A stretch of 64,000 bases of DNA from Oscillospiraceae bacterium (GTDB lineage: Bacteria > Bacillota > Clostridia > Oscillospirales > Acutalibacteraceae), in assembly GCA_902774035.1 (NCBI GenBank), contig CACYHA010000004.1, positions 17,104 to 81,103 on the forward strand, written 5' to 3'. Position numbers and translations under genes: made by a program. Each line of letters starts with the position of its first letter. The first letter of the stretch is position 1. The notes below the pieces were generated by a model that did no database searches, had not been told where the DNA came from, and worked only from the letters and a program-made list of their open reading frames with translations. Of this stretch, positions 45,599-55,429 are shown in pieces.

Positions 45599-45668
45599 CG
45601 AGCTTGCGCAAAGAAGCGCAAAGCCCGCCGGAGCGCCGGATTTTTACCCGTTATTTTCAACAAAATTA

Positions 45669-45697
45669 TTGACTTTTTTTCAAAAAAACAGTATAAT
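45669..45697 (+). promoter_or_regulatory. Promoter of the DUF2974 gene
   Basis: TTGACT (45669-45674), 17 bases, TATAAT (45692-45697), about 60 bases upstream of the start at 45758. Confidence 0.75.
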
Positions 45698-45757
45698 AAT
45701 CAATTAGGAAAAATCTGAATTCGAGTCTTTCGACTCACATTGAAAGGAAGGTTTGTT

Positions 45758-46930
45758 ATGCCAGGCATCAACGAATACATTGAACAGTTCGGCGCAAAAT
45801 CTTTTACGAAATATCCCTTTTCTCCCGCCGACAATCTGACGATCAGCCAGTTGGTCTATCTCGATTTTGAATCCGTGGTCTCGCCATCGTTTGACGAGGC
45901 GCCGCGCCCCTTTGCCGAAGTCTGCAACACGCTTTTCGCCCGGCACGGCTACCGCCACGAGCCGATCGGCCTTGTGCTTCCAGCGGACGCCAGCATCAAC
46001 AGTATGCGCATGGCGGTTCAAAAGCGGTTTTCCGAAATGCGGGTCTGGGCGGCGCAGACGGCCTACAGCCGCGACCCTGCGCTGCAGTTTGCCGCGCTCA
46101 CTTTCCTTTTGCCGACGGGCGACGCCGTGATCGCCTTTCGCGGCACGGACGACTCCCTCGCCGGCTGGATCGAGGATCTGAACATCTTTTTGCAGGACGA
46201 CGTCCCCTCCCACCCCTATGCCGTCGAATATCTCAAGGAGGTCGCCGCGCGTACGACGGGGAACCTCATTCTCTGCGGCCATTCCAAGGGCGGACACCTT
46301 GCGCTGTATGCGTCTGTCACGGCGGATCCGGCGATCCGCAAGCGTATCATCGGCATCTATAACAATGAAGGTCCCGGATTTTTGACCTATGATCTTTTCC
46401 ATACCGACGCCTACCGGGAGCTTTTGCCGCGCTACCGCCACTTTGTCCCCTATTCCTCGGCGATCGGCATGATGCTCGCTCACGATTACGACTATACCGC
46501 CGTGTTCAGCACCAAGCATCTCGGCCCCCTCCAGCACGACGTCGCCTCGTGGCAGATCGTCAACGGCGCCATCATCACGCGCCCGGACGTGAACAATCTG
46601 GCCAAGATCGTGGACATCCTCTTTTCCGATTTCCCGCTGAGCATCTCCGAGGAGCGCCGCAAGATCCTTGCGGAGACCGCCACGCGCCTTTCCTGCGCAA
46701 CGGACGAGGAAATGCTTGTCGGCATCGTGCGCCATTTCCCGCGCGAGCTGAAAAAAGCCCTGCAGGCCTGGCACACCTTCCCGAAACAGACGCGAAAGGA
46801 ATTCCACGCCGCCTTCTCCCCCTTCCCCTCCATTCTGGTCAACGCCGTGAAAAACATCAAGGAGGAGACCGTGCCAAAGGCTGCGGAAGCGGCGGGAATG
46901 CTGCTGAGCAAGGTCACCGAACACATCTGA
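45758..46930 (+). CDS. DUF2974 lipase-like alpha/beta hydrolase
   Basis: The 390-residue protein has the nucleophile elbow LILCGHSKGGHLALYA and an oxyanion-region segment AVIAFRGTDDSLAGWIEDLN. These are the features of DUF2974/Mbeg1-like proteins related to class 3 lipases. There is no signal peptide. The start at 45758 follows AAAGGAAGG; an upstream in-frame ATG does not. It is followed after 20 bases by the secreted phosphoesterase gene, so the two are co-transcribed. Substrate is unknown. Confidence 0.85.
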   Translation: MPGINEYIEQFGAKSFTKYPFSPADNLTISQLVYLDFESVVSPSFDEAPRPFAEVCNTLFARHGYRHEPIGLVLPADASINSMRMAVQKRFSEMRVWAAQTAYSRDPALQFAALTFLLPTGDAVIAFRGTDDSLAGWIEDLNIFLQDDVPSHPYAVEYLKEVAARTTGNLILCGHSKGGHLALYASVTADPAIRKRIIGIYNNEGPGFLTYDLFHTDAYRELLPRYRHFVPYSSAIGMMLAHDYDYTAVFSTKHLGPLQHDVASWQIVNGAIITRPDVNNLAKIVDILFSDFPLSISEERRKILAETATRLSCATDEEMLVGIVRHFPRELKKALQAWHTFPKQTRKEFHAAFSPFPSILVNAVKNIKEETVPKAAEAAGMLLSKVTEHI

Positions 46931-46950
46931 TCTGAAACGAGGTATCTGCC

Positions 46951-48558
46951 ATGAAAAAGCTGATTTCCCTTTTGCTTTGCCTGTGTCTGATTCTCACGCT
47001 CACTCCGGCCTTCTCCCTCGCCGGAAAAGCGGACGCCGACGGCTTCAAGGCCTTCATCGCAACGGATATCCACCATTCCGTCGTGGAATCCGTGCCGAAG
47101 GAGAACGGCAACTACGTCTATTGCAACAGCCTCGGCCTGACGCCGACCCTTGCGCCCGCCCTGCTGGATGAATTTTTGCGCCAGGCGGCGGAATCCGACA
47201 CGGACTACGTGTTTTTGACGGGCGATCTCGCGGACATTCCGGACATTGCGCAGGCAAAAAAAGTTGCGCAGAAGCTTGCGCGTTTTGAAAAAAGCACCAA
47301 GAAAAAAGTCTTCGTTATCAACGGCAACCACGACGTCGATTATACCGGCAAGGCTGCCCCCGGCAGAGTGACCGTGAAAGACTTCAAGAAGATCTATGCA
47401 AAGCTCGGCTATAACGAGGCGCTCTGCGTGGACAAAAACACCTGTTCCTATACGGCGCAGCTCAAAGGAGGCTACCGCCTGATCGCCATCGACGCCGTTG
47501 ACCGGCCGGGCGAAGGCGGTGCGACCGTCACGCCGAAGCTCGCGAAATGGATCCGCGCACAGGCCGCGGACGCAAAGAAACACGGCCAGAAGCTCGTTGC
47601 CCTGATGCACCATCCGCTGATGAACCATTTCACATTGATGAGCAAGCTCCTGCCGATCTTTGTGGTCTCCAACAGCGAAGAAGCCTGCAAGCTCTTTGCC
47701 GAATGTGACATCGGCCTTGTGTTCACGGGACATTTTCACCAGAACGACATCGCCGTTTATCACGGAGAACGCGACGTCTATGACGCCGAAACCACGTCCC
47801 TCTCCTGCTATCCGAACGCCTACCGAACCCTCACGTTCAAAAACGGCAGCGCGGACATCCGCACCGTCGGGATCGAGCGCATCGACACGTCGAACCTGCC
47901 GAAGGGCTACACCAAAGCCATGAAGAAACAGATCAAAACCGATCTTTCCGGGTACGCCTACGAGCGCCTTGTTGAGGACAGCACAAAACGGATCCACAGC
48001 TATTTCAACGCGGAAAAAATCAGTGGAATGCTCGGCTTGACCGATCCGCTCTCGCAGAGGGCGCTGGAACTTCTGCTTTCCGCGCTCGACAAAGGGTTTG
48101 ACCTTCCCCTTTACGGCAAAAAGAACAGCGTTTCCGCTTACGCGAAGGACATCGGCCTGAAGATCCCGAAGACAGACTACCGCACGCTCAACGACGCGGC
48201 CTGCGCGTTCATCGCCGCCCAGTTCAGCGGAGACGAACATTTCGACACAAAGTCGCCGCTGTTCCGCGTGCTGTTTTACGGCGTGATCGCGATCCTCAGC
48301 CACGAAGCGACCAAGTCGGCGAATCCGGCGGTCAACGCAGCCGTGCAGGCCGCCCTGCTGCAGGCGGGCGCCGTTCTGCTGCAAAAGCTGCAATTCGAGA
48401 TGGAAGCGAAGCTCCTGCTTTCCGTTGTGCGTTCGAGCACCAACCCGCAGGTCATGCTGAACACGCTGATGTCCGCCGCGGAGCCGCTGTTTGTCGGGCT
48501 GACCATGGACCGCGAACCGCAGGACAACAACGTCGTGCTTCCCGTATATTCCAAATAA
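46951..48558 (+). CDS. Secreted calcineurin-like phosphoesterase (paralogue 2)
   Basis: The 535-residue product has a signal peptide (to about residue 25). The full metal-site set is present: ATDIHHS, GDLADI, NGNHDVD, MHHPLM and TGHFHQND. The C-terminal ~250 residues match those of the product at 1616-3313 in order and in the element YGKKNSVSAYAKDIG followed by a DYRTL-type motif. So this is a family with a second conserved domain. It shares a transcript with the DUF2974 gene and ends at a strong terminator. Confidence 0.87.
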   Translation: MKKLISLLLCLCLILTLTPAFSLAGKADADGFKAFIATDIHHSVVESVPKENGNYVYCNSLGLTPTLAPALLDEFLRQAAESDTDYVFLTGDLADIPDIAQAKKVAQKLARFEKSTKKKVFVINGNHDVDYTGKAAPGRVTVKDFKKIYAKLGYNEALCVDKNTCSYTAQLKGGYRLIAIDAVDRPGEGGATVTPKLAKWIRAQAADAKKHGQKLVALMHHPLMNHFTLMSKLLPIFVVSNSEEACKLFAECDIGLVFTGHFHQNDIAVYHGERDVYDAETTSLSCYPNAYRTLTFKNGSADIRTVGIERIDTSNLPKGYTKAMKKQIKTDLSGYAYERLVEDSTKRIHSYFNAEKISGMLGLTDPLSQRALELLLSALDKGFDLPLYGKKNSVSAYAKDIGLKIPKTDYRTLNDAACAFIAAQFSGDEHFDTKSPLFRVLFYGVIAILSHEATKSANPAVNAAVQAALLQAGAVLLQKLQFEMEAKLLLSVVRSSTNPQVMLNTLMSAAEPLFVGLTMDREPQDNNVVLPVYSK

Positions 48559-48566
48559 AAAGAACA

Positions 48567-48618
48567 GATAACAGCCGCCGTGGGGTTCCTTCCGCGGCGG
48601 CTGTTATCATTTTTTCAC
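48567..48618. terminator. Bidirectional terminator between convergent phosphoesterase and ceramidase-like genes
   Basis: A perfect 14-bp stem, GATAACAGCCGCCG (48567-48580) with CGGCGGCTGTTATC (48595-48608), is followed by ATTTTTTC and preceded by an A run. Confidence 0.9.
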
Positions 48619-48620
48619 AT

Positions 48621-50231
48621 TTACTTGATTTGGTCGATCAAAGCTTCAAACGCCTCGGTCATTTGAGAGCCGACGGTGCTGCTGACGGCGTTGATCTCCT
48701 CGTTTTCCGTGAGCATGGAGCGGTAATCGTTGTCGCAGAGGATGTAGCCGATCTGGTCGTTGCAAAGGCCGATGCAGATCAGCCGCTCGGCGCCGCAGGT
48801 CTGCGCCCAGGGCGCGTAATCCCAGGTTTTGCCCGTCCAGCTTCCTTCTTTGGTCTGCGCGCCGCCCCAAAGGATCGCCGGTTCGATCTCGCCGGGTACG
48901 AGCGCCACGCCGAGTTTTCCGCCAAGCTCCATGTAGCCCAGCTCGGTGATCACCGCATAGCCGAGCCCCTTGCGGCACATCACGCTGGCAAGCAATCCCT
49001 CGCGGCCTGCAATGACATGGATGGGGTTCTTTACCGGGACCGTCACTTCCCGCATCGCAACATTCAACAGCGCGGGAAGCGCTTCTTCCTGCTCGATCGC
49101 GGCGAGCTTTTTGCCGAGCGTCTCGCCCATAGCGGCGGCTCTTGCGGTCGGTCCGTCGTTCTGATCGTAGGAGAAGGTGTTCCCGAAGCTGGAGATCGCC
49201 AGTTCCGCGCCCTGAAGGAAGACAAAGTCGGCGCAGGTGTGATCCGCGACATACCGCTCGAGATAGTGCGGATAATCCGCGGAAAGCGTGCCGTCGGGTA
49301 CGGTCACGGGATGAATGCATGTCTGCCCGACCCAGATCTCGTTTTTGTTCTTGTCTGCGGGGACAAAGCGCAGCCGGTGAAACAGTCCGTCAAAAGCCTG
49401 CGGGTCGCGTTTGTCGCAGATGTGTTCGCTGATGTCGGCATTGCCGTAATACAGCGTCCCTTCGCACATGGAATCCACGGCTTCGGTAACCGTTTTTGTC
49501 ACAGCGCGGTAAAGCTCCTCCATAAAGGCCGGATTGCGGCCCACGACAAGATGTTTACCACCGAAGAGAATGTCCGTCGGATTGACAAGCAGCGCGGGCA
49601 CGATGGGCGCGCCAAGGCCGAGCGTATCGAGGCAGGAGTGCTGATGGAGCGCGGAGACATTGATCGCGTCGATGCCCCTCTGTTTCGCAAAGTCTGCCAG
49701 GCGGCCGCGGATCTCCAGCACGTCGCCGCGCGTCAGGCCGAAGCCGTCAACGGAAGCGTGGACGACTGTCGTTTTGCCGTCGGAAAGCGCGAAGGTGTTC
49801 ACACCCTGATCGTCCGCCACGTTCTGCGGAACGGCGCCTTTCGTTGCGGAGAGAGAGCCGGCGATGTAATAGCTGCCGTCCTTCGGGTCGATGTTCGTCA
49901 GAAACGAAGCCGAAGAAAAGCCCATCCGCCAGACGGCGTCTTCGCCGGGCGAGCGGTCGAACCGTTCCTCACCAGGATAAAACTGCTCAGCCGTGTAATC
50001 CTTCAGCCTCGGGACCTGACCTACCCAGTTTTTGCCGGGGATCAAGGCGTTGAGTACGGCGCCGAGTCCGACGATCAGCCCGTCGACCGCCTGATAGAAG
50101 CGGTGCTGCGCCGTTTCCCTGAAGGAAGCGCCCGTCGCTTCCGTTTTCACCGCCGAGACCGGCACGGCAAAAGCGGAAACCGCCAGCAGCAGCGCCAGCA
50201 GCAGAGAAAGATACTTTTTCCAGTGTTTCAT
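48621..50231 (-). CDS. Secreted neutral ceramidase-like hydrolase
   Basis: This 536-residue exported protein has a signal peptide to about residue 27. The segment VSALHQHSCLDTLGLG corresponds to the neutral/alkaline ceramidase zinc motif THTHSGPDTLG, with changed second and sixth positions. Further on it has CIHPVTV and ELAISSFGNTFSYDQND, and a conserved C-terminal region. The usual ceramidase role is hydrolysis of ceramide to sphingosine and fatty acid. Gut bacteria also use related enzymes on other amides. Specificity is uncertain because the motif is altered. It converges on the phosphoesterase gene. Confidence 0.72.
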   Translation of the reverse strand: MKHWKKYLSLLLALLLAVSAFAVPVSAVKTEATGASFRETAQHRFYQAVDGLIVGLGAVLNALIPGKNWVGQVPRLKDYTAEQFYPGEERFDRSPGEDAVWRMGFSSASFLTNIDPKDGSYYIAGSLSATKGAVPQNVADDQGVNTFALSDGKTTVVHASVDGFGLTRGDVLEIRGRLADFAKQRGIDAINVSALHQHSCLDTLGLGAPIVPALLVNPTDILFGGKHLVVGRNPAFMEELYRAVTKTVTEAVDSMCEGTLYYGNADISEHICDKRDPQAFDGLFHRLRFVPADKNKNEIWVGQTCIHPVTVPDGTLSADYPHYLERYVADHTCADFVFLQGAELAISSFGNTFSYDQNDGPTARAAAMGETLGKKLAAIEQEEALPALLNVAMREVTVPVKNPIHVIAGREGLLASVMCRKGLGYAVITELGYMELGGKLGVALVPGEIEPAILWGGAQTKEGSWTGKTWDYAPWAQTCGAERLICIGLCNDQIGYILCDNDYRSMLTENEEINAVSSTVGSQMTEAFEALIDQIK

Positions 50232-50335
50232 TTTTCGTTGCCCCTTTCCGGTTTACTTCGCTTACATTATAGAAAACCGAAAGGCAAAATGCAATTTCAA
50301 AATTGTAAACTTCCGCCTTTTTTTGCAAAAAAGCC

Positions 50336-50364
50336 TTGCAATCCCCAATGTTTTGTGCTAAAAT
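50336..50364 (+). promoter_or_regulatory. pheST promoter
   Basis: TTGCAA (50336-50341), 17 bases, TAAAAT (50359-50364), directly upstream of the T-box leader. Confidence 0.7.
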
Positions 50365-50375
50365 ATCGATAATAA

Positions 50376-50634
50376 CGCGATGAAAAAGAGAGTAGGCTCC
50401 ATCGACGCACAGAGAGAAGCGGCCCCGGCTGCAAGCCGCTTTGCACGAGAGAAAGCTGAAGTTCACTTTGGAGCGGCGCGGCTGAAACGAAAGCGAAAGT
50501 AGGCTGCGACGGGTCATCCCCGTTAACGGATGCAGGAGTGTTTGCTTCGCGAAAGCAGGAACCAGGGTGGTACCGCGGAATTTTGTGTAATTTCGTCCCT
50601 GTGGCTTTTCAGTCACAGGGCGTTTTCTTTTTGA
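50376..50634 (+). ncRNA. T-box riboswitch, phenylalanine-specific
   Basis: The leader has a long stem I with a specifier loop GAAGTTCAC, where TTC (50462-50464) is a Phe codon. The T-box proper AGGGTGGTACCGCGG lies at 50564-50578. A competing terminator follows, with stem CCCTGTG (50597-50603)/CACAGGG (50614-50620) and a T-rich tract. Uncharged tRNA-Phe should favour read-through into pheS. The specifier matches the downstream gene. The 5' end is estimated. Confidence 0.93.
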
Positions 50635-50660
50635 AATGAATCATCGAAAGGATTGATCGT

Positions 50661-51680
50661 ATGAAAGAACAACTGGAAGCGATCCGCGCGGTCGCAAAAG
50701 ACGTTTTGCAGTCGGCCACGTCGCTGCAGGAGCTTGACGCAGCGCGTGTCAAGTATCTCGGCAAAAAGGGCGAGCTGACTGCGATCCTCAAGCAGATGGG
50801 CCGGCTTTCCGCCGAGGAGCGTCCCGTCATCGGCCAGCTTGCCAACGAGATCCGCGCCGATCTGGAGGCGAGGATCGACGAAAGCATGGAGCAGATCAAG
50901 GCGCGTATGCTTGAAGAAAAGCTCAAAGCGGAGACCATCGACGTGACCATGCCCTCCGACGCAAAGGCGCTCGGACACAAGCACCCCCTTTCCATCGTTC
51001 TGGACGAGGTGAAGGACATTTTCTACGGCATGGGCTTTTCCGTTGCCAGCGGCCCGGAGGTGGAGTGGGATTACTACAACTTCGAAGCGCTGAACATTCC
51101 AAAGAACCATCCCGCCCGCGACACGCAGGACACCTTCTACATCACGGAAAACATGCTCCTGCGCACGCAGACCTCGCCCTGTCAGATCCGCGTGATGGAA
51201 CAGCAGAAACCGCCGATCCGCGTGATCGCTCCCGGCCGCGTTTACCGCTCCGACGCCGTGGACGCCACCCATTCGCCGATCTTCCATCAGATCGAAGGTC
51301 TCGTCGTTGACAAGGGCATCACCATGGCCGACCTCAAGGGCAATCTGGAATCCTTTGCCAAAAGCCTTTACGGCGAAGAGACGAAGATCCGCCTGCGCCC
51401 GCACCATTTCCCGTTCACCGAACCCTCCTGCGAGATCGACGTTTCCTGCTTCGCCTGCGGCGGCAAAGGCTGCCCGATGTGCAAAGGTGAAGGCTGGATC
51501 GAGATCCTCGGCGGCGGCATGGTGCACCCGAAGGTGCTCAAAAACTGCGGCGTCGATCCCGACGTTTACAGCGGCTTCGCCTTCGGCATCGGTCTGGAAC
51601 GTCTGGTCATGTTCCGCTTCAACATCGACGACATGCGTCTGCTCTATGAGAACGACGTCAGGTTTCTGAAGCAGTTTTAA
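50661..51680 (+). CDS. pheS: Phenylalanyl-tRNA synthetase alpha subunit
   Basis: This is the catalytic subunit of the (alpha-beta)2 enzyme. The 339-residue product has an N-terminal coiled coil (about 1-85), motif 2 [19 protein letters not shown], the Cys-containing [17 protein letters not shown] loop and motif 3 [10 protein letters not shown]. It is controlled by the T-box and is 14 bases from pheT. Confidence 0.97.
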   Translation: MKEQLEAIRAVAKDVLQSATSLQELDAARVKYLGKKGELTAILKQMGRLSAEERPVIGQLANEIRADLEARIDESMEQIKARMLEEKLKAETIDVTMPSDAKALGHKHPLSIVLDEVKDIFYGMGFSVASGPEVEWDYYNFEALNIPKNHPARDTQDTFYITENMLLRTQTSPCQIRVMEQQKPPIRVIAPGRVYRSDAVDATHSPIFHQIEGLVVDKGITMADLKGNLESFAKSLYGEETKIRLRPHHFPFTEPSCEIDVSCFACGGKGCPMCKGEGWIEILGGGMVHPKVLKNCGVDPDVYSGFAFGIGLERLVMFRFNIDDMRLLYENDVRFLKQF

Positions 51681-51694
51681 GGAGGGCTGAGAGT

Positions 51695-54076
51695 ATGAAT
51701 ACATCGAAAAAATGGCTGCTTGATTTTGTGGATCTCGACTGCACCGACAAGGCATTCGCAGACGGGATGACCCTTTCCGGCTCCAAGGTGGAAGCCTTTG
51801 CCGTGGAAGGGAGCGAGCTTTCCAATATCGTGACCGGCCGCATCGAATCGCTGGAACGCCACCCGGATTCCGACCACATGTGGATCTGCATGGTGAATGT
51901 CGGCGCTAACGAGGATCTGCAGATCGTCACCGGCGCGCAGAACCTCTCCGTCGGCGACGTTGTGCCCGTGGCGCTCGACAACTCCGTGGTGCACGGCGGC
52001 AAACAGATCAAAAAAGGTAAGCTGCGCGGCGTGGAAAGCTGCGGAATGCTCTGCTCCCTCGGCGAGCTTGGGCTTACGACCCATGACTTCCCCTACGCGA
52101 TCGAAGACGGCATCTTTGTCCTCGGCGAGGACTGCGACAGGACCCTCGGGCTCGACATCCGTGAAGCCATCGGTCTCAACGACACCGTGACAGAGTTCGA
52201 GATCACCTCCAACCGCCCGGACTGCCTTTCCATTCTCGGCCTTGCCCGGGAAGCGGCGGCGACCTTCGGCAAAGATCTGAAGATCCGCGAACCGAAAGTA
52301 CATTTCAGCGGAAAAGACGTGCACGATTTCCTTTCCGTGAACATCCTCGCGCCGGAACGCTGCTACCGTTACTGCGGCGCCGTTGTGGAAAACGTCCGTG
52401 TGAAGCCCTCCCCGCGCTGGATGCGCGAACGGCTTCGCGCCTGCGGCGTTCGCCCGATCAACAACATCGTGGATATCACGAACTATGTGATGCTGGAATA
52501 CGGCCAGCCCATGCATGCGTTTGACCTGCGCTATCTCAAGGGCGGCAGCGTCATTGTCCGCCTCGCGAAGCAGGGCGAAAGCATCACGACGCTCGACGGC
52601 ATCGAGCGTGCGCTGAGCGAAGAAATGCTCGTCATCGCCGACGAGGAAAAGCCTGTCGCCGTTGCCGGCGTCATGGGCGGCGAATACAGCGGCATCATGG
52701 ACGACACGAATACGATCGTCTTTGAATCTGCCTGCTTCAACGGTCCGACGACGCGTCTGACCGCCAAAGCTCTCGGTATGCGCACCGAAAGCAGCGGCCG
52801 GTTCGAAAAAGAGCTTGACCCCGCGTCCTGTATGCCCGCCATCCTGCGTGCGCTCGAGCTTGTGGAGCTGCTCGACGCCGGCGACGTGATCAACGGCATC
52901 ATCGACTGCGACAAATCGACGCATGAACGCCGCACCCTCCCCTTTGACCCGGATTGGGTGAACAATTTCATCGGCATCGACGTTTCCGCCGACGAACAGA
53001 AGAAGATCCTCGAAGCGATCGACTTCGAAGTCAAAGACGGCCTTATCTATATTCCGACCTTCCGCGCCGACATCGAGCATCAGGCGGACGTTTCCGAGGA
53101 AATCGCACGCTTCTACGGCTACCAGAACATTCCGAACCGCCCGCTTTCCGGCGTTGCCAACGCCAAGCGCACCCCGGCGCAAAAGCTCGAAACCCTGATC
53201 TCCGCGACGCTGCGTGCCTGCGGCCTGAGCGAGATCGCGACTTTCTCCTTCATCAGCCCGAAGCATTACGACAAGATGCGTCTGCTGGCGGATTCGCCGA
53301 AGCGTAACAGCGTCGTGATCTCCAACCCGCTCGGCGAGGATACCTCCGTTATGCGTACCACCGTCATTCCGTCCATGCTGGATGTGCTCGCGCGCAACTA
53401 CAACAACCGAAACGAAGCAGCCGCACTGTTCGAGCTTTCCAACGAATACATTCCGAACGGCGCCGACAAGCTGCCGGACGAAAACGAGATGGTCACGCTC
53501 GGCCTTTACGGCGAGGACGTGGATTACTTTACACTCAAGGGCGTTGCGGAAGCTGTCTTCACGGCCTGCGGCGTTACCGGGTACGACATTGAACCGCTCA
53601 CGGACGACCCGACCTTCCACCCGGGCAGAACCGCCGTCGTCACCATCGACGGCAAACAGATTGCCATTCTCGGCGAAGTGCATCCGCTGGTGCTGAAAAA
53701 CTACGACATCGGTGTGAAAGCCTATGTCGGCCAGATTGATTTCAATCTTCTGCTGGAATACGGCGACACCGACCGCAAGTACACCGCCCTGCCCCGCTTC
53801 CCGGCAACGAGCCGCGACCTCGCCTTTGTCTGCGGCATCGACATCCCCGTTCTCAAGATCGAAAAGCTCATCACCGAAGCCGTGGGCAAGATCCTCGAGA
53901 GCATCAAGCTCTTTGACGTCTACATCGGCCCGCCGATCCTGCCGGGCCTGAAGAGCGTTGCGTTCAGCATCAAAATGCGCGCCGCCGACCGGACGCTGAC
54001 CGACGAGGAAGCCGACGCGGCCATGAAACGCGCGATCAAGGCGCTGGACAAGATCGGCATTTCCCTGAGAAGCTGA
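51695..54076 (+). CDS. pheT: Phenylalanyl-tRNA synthetase beta subunit
   Basis: The 793-residue editing and tRNA-binding subunit has an N-terminal OB-type tRNA-binding domain with ESLERHPDSDHMWIC. The B3/B4 editing domain includes RPINNIVDITNYVMLE. A B5 domain, a catalytic-like core and a C-terminal ferredoxin-like anticodon-binding domain (FPATSRDLAFV onward) follow. Length is normal. Confidence 0.97.
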   Translation: MNTSKKWLLDFVDLDCTDKAFADGMTLSGSKVEAFAVEGSELSNIVTGRIESLERHPDSDHMWICMVNVGANEDLQIVTGAQNLSVGDVVPVALDNSVVHGGKQIKKGKLRGVESCGMLCSLGELGLTTHDFPYAIEDGIFVLGEDCDRTLGLDIREAIGLNDTVTEFEITSNRPDCLSILGLAREAAATFGKDLKIREPKVHFSGKDVHDFLSVNILAPERCYRYCGAVVENVRVKPSPRWMRERLRACGVRPINNIVDITNYVMLEYGQPMHAFDLRYLKGGSVIVRLAKQGESITTLDGIERALSEEMLVIADEEKPVAVAGVMGGEYSGIMDDTNTIVFESACFNGPTTRLTAKALGMRTESSGRFEKELDPASCMPAILRALELVELLDAGDVINGIIDCDKSTHERRTLPFDPDWVNNFIGIDVSADEQKKILEAIDFEVKDGLIYIPTFRADIEHQADVSEEIARFYGYQNIPNRPLSGVANAKRTPAQKLETLISATLRACGLSEIATFSFISPKHYDKMRLLADSPKRNSVVISNPLGEDTSVMRTTVIPSMLDVLARNYNNRNEAAALFELSNEYIPNGADKLPDENEMVTLGLYGEDVDYFTLKGVAEAVFTACGVTGYDIEPLTDDPTFHPGRTAVVTIDGKQIAILGEVHPLVLKNYDIGVKAYVGQIDFNLLLEYGDTDRKYTALPRFPATSRDLAFVCGIDIPVLKIEKLITEAVGKILESIKLFDVYIGPPILPGLKSVAFSIKMRAADRTLTDEEADAAMKRAIKALDKIGISLRS

Positions 54077-54109
54077 TCAGATCGAACTGTTCCATTTCAT
54101 TACTATCGA

Positions 54110-54142
54110 AATCGCGCAGGGGTAGCCCTGCGCGATTTTTTA
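54110..54142 (+). terminator. Terminator of pheST
   Basis: AATCGCGCAGGG (54110-54121) pairs perfectly with CCCTGCGCGATT (54126-54137) around GTAG and is followed by TTTTTAC. Confidence 0.92.
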
Positions 54143-54175
54143 CGGGCATCGCAGAGATCCGTGTCTTTCATTTGC

Positions 54176-54334
54176 GGCGGCGAAACGCTGCGCGCCGCAG
54201 GCGCGCTGCAAAAAGGAGCGCGGCAAAACAGCGCTTTTCCGAAAAGAACCCCTGACCAAAGGCGGGTTTTGCGCCGTCCGTGCACTGCTCTCGCGCTCCT
54301 TTTTCGCGCAGCAAAGCTGCGCGGTTTCGCCGCC
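54176..54334. repeat. Structured GC-rich intergenic repeat, copy 1
   Basis: Nested inverted repeats lie in this otherwise geneless spacer (54143-54404). Outer arms are GGCGGCGAAAC (54176-54186) and GTTTCGCCGCC (54324-54334). A 7-bp hairpin with loop GCA lies at 54190-54206. A middle stem AAAAAGGAGCGCG (54210-54222) pairs with its complement at 54292-54304. A second 7-bp hairpin with loop AAA lies at 54306-54322. The same layout recurs at 59881-60024. Confidence 0.8.
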
Positions 54335-54404
54335 TCCGCCCGGGATATACGCAAAAAAGCGGCCGCCCCAAAGGGTGGCCGCACGTTCAATTGTAAAAGA
54401 TACC

Positions 54405-55316
54405 TCAGCCGAAATACTCCTTGCAGTACTTCACAAGCAAATCGCTGAAGTCTGCGGTTTTCAAAAGGGTGTTGAAGATGTTGCCGAGGTCGTGCGTCGC
54501 AGACGTATAGGCGATATAGTCATGCTTCACGCCGCAGTTTGTCAGCGCGTTTTCCAGAGAATCCTTGTTTGTCAAGGGGATCACGGTATCCTTGTGGGCG
54601 TAGGCAAAGAGCGTCGGCACGGAAGCGCGGGTGAGGTAATTCACCGGAGAAAGATAGATCGCGGTTCTGACAAGATCCACGGACTTCGCCGCAATGTCCG
54701 AGACCTTGAAGGATTTGCCGGCCATTAGATTGATCAGATTGATGTACTGCTCATTGGTGTAAAAATCCTTCCAGCGCTCATATTCCATGTCGCAGGGCGC
54801 AACGCGGGACGCCACAAACGCGATCGGCAGCGGGGAATAATTCACGTTCATGTAGGAATACATCAACGCATAGTAGCCGCCGGCGGAATCGCCTGCCAGC
54901 GCGATCTTGTTGATATTGAGCTTCTTTTCCGCGGAATAGTCCTTGATCTTCTGGATCGCAAGGGTGAGATCCTCCACCACGTTGAGGGCTGTCACAGCCT
55001 TGTTCGTGGGGCTGAGCAGTCGGTAGTTCAGCGCAACGGCGATATAGCCGTGGCTGATGATCGACTCGCAGGTGGACTTCAGATCGTCCTTACTGCCGGT
55101 TTCAAACAGACCGTCGTGCAAAAGCAGGACCGCGCCGTTGCTCTGCTTCTGTTCGGCGCCGTTGGGGATATAGATATCCATGACCTGCGCGGAATCCGAG
55201 CCGTAGGCATAGTTCGATTCCGTGCCGTTGGTCGGCGTCACCAGACCGATGCTGGCAAGGAACGTCATCAGCAGCGATAGGAACATCGCCATGATTTTCT
55301 TAAAGGTTTCCATCAT
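54405..55316 (-). CDS. Secreted alpha/beta hydrolase (esterase/lipase)
   Basis: This 303-residue hydrolase has an N-terminal hydrophobic signal or anchor (about 5-27). Its BD-FAE/carboxylesterase-type core shows LLLHDGLFETGS (an HG-like oxyanion region) and the elbow LAGDSAGGYYALM with the nucleophilic Ser. Late Asp (AHKDTVIP) and His (SATHDLGNI) complete the triad. RBS GGGAGG precedes tandem ATGs at 55316 and 55313. An acyl- or feruloyl-ester substrate is possible. Confidence 0.88.
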   Translation of the reverse strand: MMETFKKIMAMFLSLLMTFLASIGLVTPTNGTESNYAYGSDSAQVMDIYIPNGAEQKQSNGAVLLLHDGLFETGSKDDLKSTCESIISHGYIAVALNYRLLSPTNKAVTALNVVEDLTLAIQKIKDYSAEKKLNINKIALAGDSAGGYYALMYSYMNVNYSPLPIAFVASRVAPCDMEYERWKDFYTNEQYINLINLMAGKSFKVSDIAAKSVDLVRTAIYLSPVNYLTRASVPTLFAYAHKDTVIPLTNKDSLENALTNCGVKHDYIAYTSATHDLGNIFNTLLKTADFSDLLVKYCKEYFG

Positions 55317-55429
55317 GATAAATCAACCTCCCGGTTCTATTTTTCTTATTATAGCACAGAAGAACGCAAAGGTCAATGACCTCTTTTTGAATCATCTGTG
55401 AAAGAATCTTCCAAAAACGGTCGATTTTG

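Noticed and set aside
54103-54448. Open frames on both strands in the pheT-esterase spacer
   Set aside because: They consist of the structured GC-rich repeat and terminator and lack binding sites and protein-like sequence.
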